Positions 7,712-13,337 of a stretch of 13,337 nucleotides of DNA are shown here, piece by piece; within the stretch, counting starts at the first letter, position 1; the number at the start of each line of letters is the position of its first letter. Below the pieces are notes generated by a model that worked only from the letters and a program-made list of their open reading frames with translations, had not been told where the DNA came from and made no database searches. The stretch covers positions 1 through 13,337 of the forward strand of contig CAYSBK010000053.1 in the NCBI GenBank assembly GCA_964429265.1, read 5' to 3'. This DNA comes from CAYSBK01 sp964429265 (GTDB lineage: Bacteria; Planctomycetota; Phycisphaerae; Sedimentisphaerales; Anaerobacaceae). Both the position numbers and the translations under genes were made by a program.

Positions 7712-8632
7712 CTATTCGTACATCTCCGTCGAAATATATCTTTCTCCCGTGTCCGGCAAGACCACGACGATAGTCTTGCCTTCGCTGTCGGGCCGGCGCG
7801 ACACCTCGACAGCGGCCCACATCGCCGCCCCCGAACTGACGCCGGCCAGTATTCCTTCCTTCGATGCAAGCTCGCGGGCCGTCTGGAAAGCGTCGCCGTT
7901 GCCGACCTGGATTATCTCATCAATTATATCGACGTTCAGCACCTCCGGCACGAAACCTGCCCCGATGCCCTGTATCTTGTGAGGGCCGGGCTTACCGCCC
8001 GAAAGCACGGCCGAGTCCCGCGGTTCAACCGCGATAATCCTGATCGAGTCTTTCTTTTTCTTGAAAACTTCCCCGCAGCCGGTAATCGTTCCACCGGTGC
8101 CGACGCCCGCAATGAATATATCAAACCTGCCCTCGGTGTCGTCCCAAATCTCTCCGGCGGTGGTGTCCCTGTGGATTTGCGGGTTCGCAGGGTTCTTGAA
8201 CTGCTGAGGCATAAAGGAATTGGGATTTTTCGCGATTATCTCCTCGGCCTTCGCTACGGCGCCGGTCATCCCCTTCTCTGCCGGGGTGAGCACGACGTCG
8301 GCGCCCAGCAGCGCCAGCAACTTGCGTCTCTCCACGCTCATCGACTCCGGCATCGTCAGCACAAGCCGGTAGCCCTTCGCCGCGCATACAAGCGCCAAAC
8401 CGATACCGGTGTTTCCGCTGGTCGGCTCGACCACCAGCGTATCCGGCTTGATAAGGCCCTTTCGTTCGGCCGCTTCCAGCATCGACAGCGCGATCCTGTC
8501 CTTGACGCTGCCGCCCGGGTTGCGCGATTCGAGCTTGGCCAGAATCGTAGCCTTGCCCGAACCCAGCTTGTTTATCCGCACCAGCGGCGTGAATCCGATC
8601 GTGCCGGTGATGTCTTCAAAAACAGCACTCAT
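7712..8632 (-). CDS. cysK: Cysteine synthase A (O-acetylserine sulfhydrylase)
   Basis: PLP beta-replacement enzyme: O-acetylserine plus sulfide to cysteine and acetate. I chose the ATG at 8632 (MSAVFEDITGTIGFTPLVR) because the family begins exactly there; it gives 306 residues. A TTG ten codons upstream at 8662 lies inside the end of the regulator gene and has a strong AAGGA at five bases, so a longer form is possible. Motifs: PGGSVKDRIA with PLP Lys44, the substrate loop PTSGNTGIG (70-78), MPQQFKNPAN (141-150), phosphate-binding GTGGT (178-182) and VSSGAA (265-270). These match the CysK side of the family rather than CBS or threonine enzymes. It starts 13 bases after the regulator stop and leads directly into cysE, which supplies its substrate. 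Confidence 0.95.
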   Translation of the reverse strand: MSAVFEDITGTIGFTPLVRINKLGSGKATILAKLESRNPGGSVKDRIALSMLEAAERKGLIKPDTLVVEPTSGNTGIGLALVCAAKGYRLVLTMPESMSVERRKLLALLGADVVLTPAEKGMTGAVAKAEEIIAKNPNSFMPQQFKNPANPQIHRDTTAGEIWDDTEGRFDIFIAGVGTGGTITGCGEVFKKKKDSIRIIAVEPRDSAVLSGGKPGPHKIQGIGAGFVPEVLNVDIIDEIIQVGNGDAFQTARELASKEGILAGVSSGAAMWAAVEVSRRPDSEGKTIVVVLPDTGERYISTEMYE

Positions 8633-8645
8633 ACCACGCCCCGTA

Positions 8646-9086
8646 TCATATTTGGTAATCAAACGTTTCCTTCCTGGCTTCCTGTGCCTGCTCTATCAAA
8701 TCCTGCAGGGTCAGCGTGTCGATCACCGCGTCGATGCCCCGCTGGACCCTTGCCCAGAGCTGCCTGGCTATACAATCCGACACCAGCCTGCAGTACTGCT
8801 GGTCCTGCAGGCATTCCACCATCAATACCGAGCCTTCCAGTGCCCGGAATACCTCGCCGACCCTGATTTGGCTCGGCGGCCGGGCAAGCAAATAGCCCCC
8901 CTTCGCTCCGCGTACGCTTCTGATCAAGCCGGTAGACCTCAACAGACCCATAAGCTGCTCCAGATACTTGACCGATATCCCGTGCCGTTCGGCTATCTGA
9001 CGGGTCTGAAGCGGCCCGCTGCCGTAATGCAGCGCCAGCTCCAGAATGGCCCTTGTTCCATATCTGGTCCTTGTGGAAAGCTTCAT
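8646..9086 (-). CDS. Rrf2-family transcriptional regulator (IscR/CymR-like)
   Basis: 146 residues. The N-terminal winged helix-turn-helix is clear: RYGTRAILELA, QIAERHGISVKYLEQLM (30-46) and wing SVRGAKGGYLLARP (57-70). Three cysteines follow at 92, 99 and 105 (C-x6-C-x5-C), close to the IscR cluster ligands at 92, 98 and 104; the IscR ligand His107 corresponds to Arg108 here. An Fe-S cluster is therefore plausible but not certain. The last residues are DYQI, ending in isoleucine. It is the first gene of the cys-nad-met-nif operon, with an inverted repeat just upstream, so autoregulation and control of sulfur and Fe-S genes are inferred. Whether it is functionally closer to IscR (Fe-S sensing) or CymR (acting with CysK) cannot be told from sequence. 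Confidence 0.92.
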   Translation of the reverse strand: MKLSTRTRYGTRAILELALHYGSGPLQTRQIAERHGISVKYLEQLMGLLRSTGLIRSVRGAKGGYLLARPPSQIRVGEVFRALEGSVLMVECLQDQQYCRLVSDCIARQLWARVQRGIDAVIDTLTLQDLIEQAQEARKETFDYQI

Positions 9087-9106
9087 AGCGGCTTATCCTA
9101 TTATTT

Positions 9107-9121
9107 CTACTGCAATAGTAG
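9107..9121. promoter_or_regulatory. Candidate operator of the Rrf2-led operon
   Basis: Perfect inverted repeat CTACT-GCAAT-AGTAG, 20 bases upstream of the regulator ATG and directly downstream of a possible -10 element. The position is that of a repressor site over the transcription start. No consensus for this regulator is known to me, so the assignment is inference. Confidence 0.45.
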
Positions 9122-9124
9122 CAT

Positions 9125-9130
9125 ATCATA
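9125..9130 (-). promoter_or_regulatory. Possible -10 element of the leftward operon
   Basis: On the minus strand the sequence reads TATGAT, five of six matches to the sigma-70 -10 box, 38 bases before the regulator start codon. No good -35 hexamer stands 16-18 bases upstream (GCACAG region), so an activator or another sigma factor may be involved, or the real promoter lies elsewhere. Confidence 0.35.
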
Positions 9131-9251
9131 CGCTCGAAATCCATACCCTGTGCGGAAAAAAGTGCAACGACCTAAAAATCCGACTGCCAAACACCCCTGG
9201 CTCTTATCTTCGGCGCCCACCGCTATGGCTGCCGGTAGTTTCTTCTGCGTG

Positions 9252-9269
9252 CAAGGAACAATTTCCTTG
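9252..9269. promoter_or_regulatory. Inverted repeat overlapping the -35 box of the glycosyltransferase promoter
   Basis: Perfect seven-base arms CAAGGAA and TTCCTTG around a CAAT centre. The right arm shares its last three bases (TTG) with the -35 hexamer TTGACA, which is the geometry of a repressor operator. As RNA it could form a hairpin, but no T-run follows, and it lies upstream of the promoter of the rightward gene. Confidence 0.5.
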
Positions 9270-9295
9270 ACACCTTTGCTGTGGCCGCCTAAAAT
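9267..9295 (+). promoter_or_regulatory. Sigma-70 type promoter of the glycosyltransferase gene
   Basis: TTGACA (9267-9272), a 17-base spacer, then TAAAAT (9290-9295): a perfect -35 and a five-of-six -10 at ideal spacing. Transcription would begin near 9302, leaving a leader of about 34 bases before the ATG at 9336. This is the best promoter match I see in the window. Confidence 0.75.
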
Positions 9296-9335
9296 GCAAT
9301 CGGGACCAGGCGGTGCTCGAAAAAGGACGTTACGG

Positions 9336-11708
9336 ATGGCGAAAGGTTCGGCAAGAAAAGTCGCTTTTATCAGCTCTTTTTCGCCGCGCAGATGCGGCAT
9401 TGCAACCTTCACGAATGACCTGATAACAAACGTGGCCGCTGCTGCCAGGGGACAGTTTCAGCCGCTGGTGGTGGCTATGCGAACCGACAACAGCCTCAGG
9501 TACACCGAGCCGGTCAAGTTCGAAATCCGCCAGGAGGTCGAGGCGGATTACGTCTGCGCCGCCGAGTACCTCAACTTCAGCAACGTCGACCTTGTGTCTG
9601 TCCAGCACGAGTACGGATTGTTCGGGGGAGATGCCGGGTCCTATCTTTCGCTACTGCTGGAGCGGCTTAACGCCCCCATCATTACGACCCTGCATACGGT
9701 GCTCAATGACCCGCCCCCGGAATACAAGAGGTCGCTCATTGACGTGTGCGACGCCTCGTACAAGGTGGTAACGATGAACATCCGCGGCGTCGATATGCTG
9801 ACCGACATCTACGACGTGCCGCGGAGCAAGATCGAGCTGATTCCGCACGGGATTCCCGACCTGCCGTTTGTTGACAGCAACTACTACAAGCACAAGTTCG
9901 GCATCGAAGGCAGAAAAACCATACTTACCTTCGGGCTGCTCAGCAGCAACAAGGGCATAGAAGTCATGCTCAGCGCTATGCCCGAAATCGTAAAGGCCGA
10001 CCCATCGGTGCTCTACATAGTCCTCGGCGCGACCCACCCCGCCGTGCTCGAGCGCGAGGGGGAGGCATATCGGCTGCGCCTGCAGAGAATGGTCAACGAG
10101 CTGGGCCTGCAGGAACACGTGGTCTTTCACAATCGCTTTGTCAAGGACGAGGAGCTGCACAACTTCCTGTGTGCGGCCGATATTTACGTTACGCCCTATC
10201 TCAACAAGGAGCAACTCACCAGCGGCACACTTTCCTTCGCCGTCGGCACGGGAAAGGCCGTGGTGTCGACCCCCTACTGGGCCGCGATGGAGCTGTTGGC
10301 CGACGACAGGGGTCGGCTGGTTCCGTTCAACAGCCCGGCCCGCCTTGGCGAGGCCGTGATTGAGCTTCTCAAAAACGACGACCTGTTTTATTCGCTTCGC
10401 AGACGTGCCTACGACTACGGGCGGTCGAGGACCTGGCCGAAAATCGGGCAAAGGTACTGGAAATTGTTCAGCCAGAAACAGCTTCCTGCGGTCGTGGCCG
10501 GGCGTCCAAGTCTGGCGGCGATCGAATCGGTCTCCAGCATCGAACTGCCCGAGCCTTCGCTGGATCACCTCAAAACACTCACCGATTCGGTCGGCCTGTA
10601 CCAGCACGCGCGCTTCACGATACCCCATCGCGTCCACGGCTACACCACCGACGACAACGCCCGTGCGGTCATCGCGATGGCCAAGTACTACGCCCAGTAT
10701 TCCGATCCCGACGCCCGGAAGTTGCTGGACACGTACCTGGCATTTACTCTGCACGCCCAGAACAAGGACGGTACGGTCAGGAACCTTATGGGCTTCGACC
10801 GGTGCTGGATACCCGGCGAGCCGACACACGACGCTCTCGGCCGCTTTCTCTGGGCGCTGGGTACCGTGATGGCCCTGCCGCCTTCGCCGCCTTACCTGTC
10901 GGCCGTGAAGAGCTACTTCGATAAGTCCGTCGCCCTGGCACAAAGGCAGTTTCCCCGCGGCATGGCCTATTCAATCCTCGGTATGTGCGAGTACCTCAGG
11001 CAATTCCCCGGCGCCAGCGACATAAAGCGACATCTCGAGGCGGCCGGCAACGAGTTGCTCGAGCAGTATCACCAGAACTGCATCGAACGCTGGCGATGGT
11101 TCGAGGATGTGCTTACTTACGACAACGCCATCCTGCCCTGTGCCCTGCTGGCGGCCGGTATGGCACTTGAGAGGCAGGACTACATCGAAGCCGGCCTGGA
11201 TAGCTGTCGATTCCTCCTCGATGAAACCTTCGACGGGGAACACTTCAGCTTCATCGGTTGCAAAGGCTGGTACGAGCGTGGTGGAAAAAAGGCGACCTTC
11301 GACCAGCAACCCATAGAGGTCGCCAGTACCGTTCTGATGCTCCGCGCCGCATATGACGCCACCGGCGACAGGCAATTCCTCAACCTGCAGAGAAAGGCCT
11401 TCGACTGGTTCCTCGGCGAAAACGACCTTCACATCCCCGTTTACAACCTCAAGACAAAAGGCTGCTGTGACGGACTTATGCCCGGCGGGGTCAACTTCAA
11501 CCAGGGAGCAGAAAGTATGGTCAGCTTCCTGCTGGCGTTGTTGAACGTCGTCGAAAGCTGCTCGCTTATCCAGAAGCTCGAAGCCGCCAGGAAAACCGAG
11601 TTCGAACAACTCCGGCGCACACAAAAGAAGCACGCCGGGAAAGTCACTATAAGCCAGCTTGCGGGCAAGAATATCGGCCGCACCCGCAAAGTACAGGAAC
11701 GTTCATAG
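9336..11708 (+). CDS. GT4-family glycosyltransferase with C-terminal alpha-helical domain
   Basis: The start at ATG 9336 follows AAGGA by eight bases and a strong promoter. The frame is open for 309 codons more upstream, but that part is antisense to cysK and the regulator. The protein has 790 residues. Residues 1-385 are a GT-B glycosyltransferase of family GT4: SSFSPRRCGIATFT (13-26), VQHEYGLFGGD (89-99), IPHGIPD (169-175), FGLLSSNKGIE (199-209) and TPYLNKEQLTSGTLS (286-300). The usual second Glu of the E-x7-E motif is Ser300. Residues about 405-740 form a helix-rich domain with HGYTTDDNARA (434-444) and FDQQPIEVAST, resembling alpha/alpha toroid carbohydrate enzymes. The tail is basic. No signal peptide or membrane segment is seen, so it is cytosolic. 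Donor and acceptor are unknown. No polysaccharide cluster surrounds it. Confidence 0.88.
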   Translation: MAKGSARKVAFISSFSPRRCGIATFTNDLITNVAAAARGQFQPLVVAMRTDNSLRYTEPVKFEIRQEVEADYVCAAEYLNFSNVDLVSVQHEYGLFGGDAGSYLSLLLERLNAPIITTLHTVLNDPPPEYKRSLIDVCDASYKVVTMNIRGVDMLTDIYDVPRSKIELIPHGIPDLPFVDSNYYKHKFGIEGRKTILTFGLLSSNKGIEVMLSAMPEIVKADPSVLYIVLGATHPAVLEREGEAYRLRLQRMVNELGLQEHVVFHNRFVKDEELHNFLCAADIYVTPYLNKEQLTSGTLSFAVGTGKAVVSTPYWAAMELLADDRGRLVPFNSPARLGEAVIELLKNDDLFYSLRRRAYDYGRSRTWPKIGQRYWKLFSQKQLPAVVAGRPSLAAIESVSSIELPEPSLDHLKTLTDSVGLYQHARFTIPHRVHGYTTDDNARAVIAMAKYYAQYSDPDARKLLDTYLAFTLHAQNKDGTVRNLMGFDRCWIPGEPTHDALGRFLWALGTVMALPPSPPYLSAVKSYFDKSVALAQRQFPRGMAYSILGMCEYLRQFPGASDIKRHLEAAGNELLEQYHQNCIERWRWFEDVLTYDNAILPCALLAAGMALERQDYIEAGLDSCRFLLDETFDGEHFSFIGCKGWYERGGKKATFDQQPIEVASTVLMLRAAYDATGDRQFLNLQRKAFDWFLGENDLHIPVYNLKTKGCCDGLMPGGVNFNQGAESMVSFLLALLNVVESCSLIQKLEAARKTEFEQLRRTQKKHAGKVTISQLAGKNIGRTRKVQERS

Positions 11709-11767
11709 CCACAGATCAGCCATCAGCGAAGTGCCTTGAGTGCGCCACCAATGCACGCGCTCGCAGC

Positions 11768-11790
11768 CGGTGGCCTCCGAGGCGGCACCG
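11768..11790. terminator. Possible hairpin terminator between convergent genes
   Basis: CGGTG and GCCT arms pair with AGGC and CACCG around a CCG loop, leaving a two-base GG bulge. It sits between the glycosyltransferase stop (11708) and the entericidin-like stop (11796) and could serve both. No T-run follows on either strand, so intrinsic termination is uncertain. Confidence 0.35.
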
Positions 11791-11795
11791 AATTG

Positions 11796-11930
11796 CTACT
11801 GACCCACGACTTCAGAGCCTTTCTGACCCACCCATTCTATGTCTTTGCCAAGGCCCTGTACCGTCTGGCAGCCGATAAGTGCCAACGACACCGCGAACAA
11901 AACGGCCGCCAGGAATACCCTTCTAAGCAT
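11796..11930 (-). CDS. Entericidin-like small lipoprotein
   Basis: 44 residues, below common ORF cut-offs. The protein begins MLRRVFLAAVLFAVSLA, a signal peptide with two arginines and a hydrophobic core, and reaches lipobox LIGC with the lipidated cysteine at residue 21. The mature peptide of 24 residues contains CQTVQGLGKDIE, matching the entericidin pattern (Cys-Asn/Gln-Thr-Val-x-Gly-x-Gly-Lys-Asp-Ile). AAAGGAGG lies seven bases before the ATG, one of the best ribosome binding sites in the window. Entericidins are small cell-envelope lipoproteins; in E. coli they form an antidote/toxin pair linked to stationary-phase lysis, but only one copy is seen here. It is divergent from xthA. The function in this organism is unknown; an envelope-stress lipoprotein is the safest reading. 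Confidence 0.85.
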   Translation of the reverse strand: MLRRVFLAAVLFAVSLALIGCQTVQGLGKDIEWVGQKGSEVVGQ

Positions 11931-11990
11931 ACCGATGCCTCCTTTATCTCGGCTCAAATCATCGTCGACCCGGCAGGGCTGCGGCGGTAC

Positions 11991-12019
11991 TTGCGGTCCG
12001 TCGCAAGACCATCGATAAT
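11991..12019 (+). promoter_or_regulatory. Candidate promoter of xthA
   Basis: TTGCGG (11991-11996), a 17-base spacer, then GATAAT (12014-12019). The -10 matches five of six and the -35 three of six. The start would be near 12026, giving a leader of about 70 bases before the GTG at 12098. Confidence 0.4.
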
Positions 12020-12022
12020 GGT
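11991..12022. repeat. Two adjacent inverted repeats in the ecn-like/xthA divergent region
   Basis: TTGCG-gtccgt-CGCAA (11991-12006) and ACCAT-cgata-ATGGT (12008-12022) lie one base apart, the first over the candidate -35 and the second over the -10 of xthA. Five-base arms can arise by chance; the placement is what makes them worth noting. Confidence 0.35.
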
Positions 12023-12097
12023 AGTCAATCCGGGAATGATGCCAATGGTTTTTTCAGACGCGTGCAGCTTCGGAACAAAATTTGCGCGGGGACCGGC

Positions 12098-12868
12098 GTG
12101 AAAATCGCCACCTTCAACGTTAACTCGGTACGCGCACGACTGCCGCTCGTGCTCGATTGGCTCACCAGGCACAGGCCGGACGTACTGTGCCTGCAGGAGA
12201 CAAAAGTCCGGGATGCCGATTTCCCCGTCGAGCCTTTCGCCGGAGCCGGTTACCACCTGGCATTCAAAGGCCAGAAAGGCTACAACGGCGTGGCCGTCTG
12301 CAGCACCAGGCCCCTGGAAAATATCAGCTTCGGTTTCGCTGATAATCCATACGACCGGCCGCGGCTGGTCAGGGCCAGTGTGGCCGGAATCACGATAGTC
12401 AACACGTACGTCCCGCAGGGGTATATGCCCGACTCCGACAGGTTCGAATACAAGCTGCGATGGTTTGACCGCCTTGCCGACTACTTCGACGCCAATTTCA
12501 AGCCCACCGACCTTTTGCTGTGGGTCGGCGACCTGAACATCGCGCCTGAGGCGATAGACGTCTATGACCCCAAAAGACTGCTTGGGCACGTCTGTTTTCA
12601 TCCGGAAGTACACGCGGCGCTGAAAAAGCTGCTGAACTGGGGCTTCGTCGATGTCTTCAGAAAGCATTGTCGCCAGCCCGGCCACTACAGCTTCTGGGAT
12701 TACCGCATCCCCAATGCCGTCCGGCGAAACCTCGGCTGGCGGCTCGACCATATTATGGCCACGAAACCGCTGGCCGAGAAAAGCATCACCTGCCGCATCG
12801 ACACCGCTGCACGGCTGGCCCCGAAACCAAGCGACCATGCACCCGTCCTTGCTGAGTTCAGCCTGTGA
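12098..12868 (+). CDS. xthA: Exodeoxyribonuclease III
   Basis: Mg-dependent AP endonuclease and 3'-5' exonuclease of base excision repair (EEP fold). The start is GTG at 12098 with GGGGA five bases upstream; it opens with MKIATFNVNSVRARL, exactly where the family begins. An upstream ATG at 12062 would add 12 unrelated residues. The 256-residue protein has all active-site residues: Asn7, Glu34 (LQETK), the Tyr of NTYVPQG (104), Asp145 and Asn147 (GDLNIAP), Asp217 (RLDHIM), and Asp246-His247 (SDHAP). Spacing follows E. coli ExoIII with small deletions. It is single-gene in context, divergent from the entericidin-like gene and convergent with rpmB. Confidence 0.95.
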   Translation: MKIATFNVNSVRARLPLVLDWLTRHRPDVLCLQETKVRDADFPVEPFAGAGYHLAFKGQKGYNGVAVCSTRPLENISFGFADNPYDRPRLVRASVAGITIVNTYVPQGYMPDSDRFEYKLRWFDRLADYFDANFKPTDLLLWVGDLNIAPEAIDVYDPKRLLGHVCFHPEVHAALKKLLNWGFVDVFRKHCRQPGHYSFWDYRIPNAVRRNLGWRLDHIMATKPLAEKSITCRIDTAARLAPKPSDHAPVLAEFSL

Positions 12869-12884
12869 AAACCACGGCGGAGAC

Positions 12885-12903
12885 ACCCGCTTCTGTGGCG
12901 GGT
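12885..12903. terminator. Weak hairpin downstream of xthA
   Basis: Six-base arms ACCCGC and GCGGGT with a seven-base loop, 16 bases after the xthA stop. There is no T-run, so it may be a factor-dependent end or chance. The remaining 85 bases to the rpmB stop hold a second GC-rich pairing (CGGCC and GGCCG, 12965-12980) that could end rpmB. Confidence 0.3.
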
Positions 12904-12989
12904 CGGGATTCTCTCAACACCACAGACAAACCGGCTGCCTTTGCACAAGCACCACCGCAAGAATCGGCCGCGCCGGGCCGAGGCTGCTG

Positions 12990-13253
12990 CTATCCGGCTG
13001 CGTCGGCGGGTTTGTATCGTCGCCTGGGCGGCTTCTGTACCAGGCCCATTCGAATGGCCTTGGCCGAGACCTTGATTCGGCAGACCTTGCCGTCCACCAC
13101 GGCACGGACCTTCTGGATATTAGGCTTGAACTTGCGTTTGGTAACGCCGGTAACCTTCTTGCCGACGCCGCCGAGGTGTTTGGCCTTACCCCTGCGGCTG
13201 ATACTTCTGCCGGCTATCGTTCGCTTGCCCGTGAAATAGCATACTCTCGACAT
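12990..13253 (-). CDS. rpmB: Ribosomal protein bL28
   Basis: 87 residues. The N-terminus MSRVCYFTGKRTIAG matches the conserved bL28 start (MSRVCxxTGK), followed by a very basic middle (VTKRKFKPNIQKVRAV) and the core RIKVSAKAIRMG. It is a component of the large ribosomal subunit. Only one cysteine is near the N-terminus (Cys5) and one is at residue 58, so the four-cysteine zinc form is absent. The tail PPRRRYKPADAAG is longer than in E. coli (78 residues). The upstream 84 bases hold only a possible -10 (TATGAT, minus strand, 13322-13327); the -35 would fall outside the window. The Shine-Dalgarno is weak (GGGG nine bases before the ATG). Confidence 0.93.
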   Translation of the reverse strand: MSRVCYFTGKRTIAGRSISRRGKAKHLGGVGKKVTGVTKRKFKPNIQKVRAVVDGKVCRIKVSAKAIRMGLVQKPPRRRYKPADAAG

Positions 13254-13337
13254 ATCGATTTACCCCGATTTTGCAGCCGGCACCGACGCCGGAAAACCTG
13301 CCCATAAACAAACTGCCGCATATCATAGCGGTTCCCA

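Noticed and set aside
7616..8866. 416-residue frame on the plus strand
   Set aside because: It covers cysK and its flanks in antisense, with no domain, ribosome site or promoter.
8409..9335. A 309-codon open extension upstream of the glycosyltransferase, making a 1099-residue frame
   Set aside because: It is antisense to cysK and the regulator, both clearly real, and the promoter at 9267-9295 would lie inside it. The GT fold begins at the ATG at 9336.
9087..9335. A riboswitch or T-box leader before the sulfur operon
   Set aside because: The leader from the candidate promoter to the regulator ATG is only about 30 bases, too short for an S-box or T-box. No conserved core was seen.
9651..10943. 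430-residue frame on the minus strand
   Set aside because: It lies entirely opposite the glycosyltransferase; the translation is rich in Val, Gly, Arg and His with no family motif, as expected for an antisense shadow in GC-rich coding DNA.
11736..12101. 121-residue frame on the plus strand between the glycosyltransferase and xthA
   Set aside because: It has no ribosome site and low-complexity content, and it overlaps the well-formed entericidin-like gene on the other strand.
11954..12886. 310-residue frame on the minus strand
   Set aside because: It is antisense to xthA and has no recognisable motif.
12651..13307. 218-residue frame on the plus strand past xthA
   Set aside because: It overlaps the end of xthA in another frame and is antisense to rpmB.

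Overview
The window looks like ordinary chromosome from a GC-rich bacterium, with a compact sulfur and iron-sulfur operon as its main feature. My best guess at the host is a planctomycete, possibly Phycisphaerae. I infer this from gene content: a GT4 glycosyltransferase fused to a helical domain, a spermidine-synthase-like membrane protein, an 87-residue bL28, and three-domain NifU used outside a nitrogenase locus. No rRNA or species marker is present. I see no phage, transposon, CRISPR array, rRNA or tRNA.

Layout: (1) 1-1768 (+) is the 3' part of a large membrane protein with a spermidine-synthase-like domain. (2) 9086 down to 1786 (-) is one tight run of eight genes: Rrf2 regulator, cysK, cysE, nadA, metY, nifU, nifS, and a lipoprotein of unknown function. 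(3) 9087-9335 is a divergent control region with a strong promoter for the rightward gene and two inverted repeats placed like operators. (4) 9336-11708 (+) is a two-domain GT4 glycosyltransferase. (5) 11796-11930 (-) is a 44-residue entericidin-type lipoprotein gene too short for usual ORF cut-offs. (6) 12098-12868 (+) is exodeoxyribonuclease III. (7) 12990-13253 (-) is ribosomal protein bL28.

How the operon fits together: CysE and CysK make cysteine from serine and sulfide. MetY uses sulfide to make homocysteine. NifS takes sulfur from cysteine and passes it to the NifU scaffold. NadA, whose start overlaps nothing but sits between cysE and metY, is a [4Fe-4S] enzyme of NAD synthesis and so a client of NifU/NifS. 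The Rrf2 protein heads the operon. It has three cysteines close to the IscR cluster positions and ends in isoleucine, whereas the CysE of the same operon does not. CysK partners in other bacteria dock with a C-terminal Ile, so this regulator may sense both Fe-S status and CysK/O-acetylserine status. That is the most interesting hypothesis in the window.

Start codons needed judgement in four places. nadA probably starts at a CTG behind a strong Shine-Dalgarno, metY and cysK start inside longer open frames, and the glycosyltransferase starts about 300 codons inside a longer frame that is antisense to cysK and the regulator.
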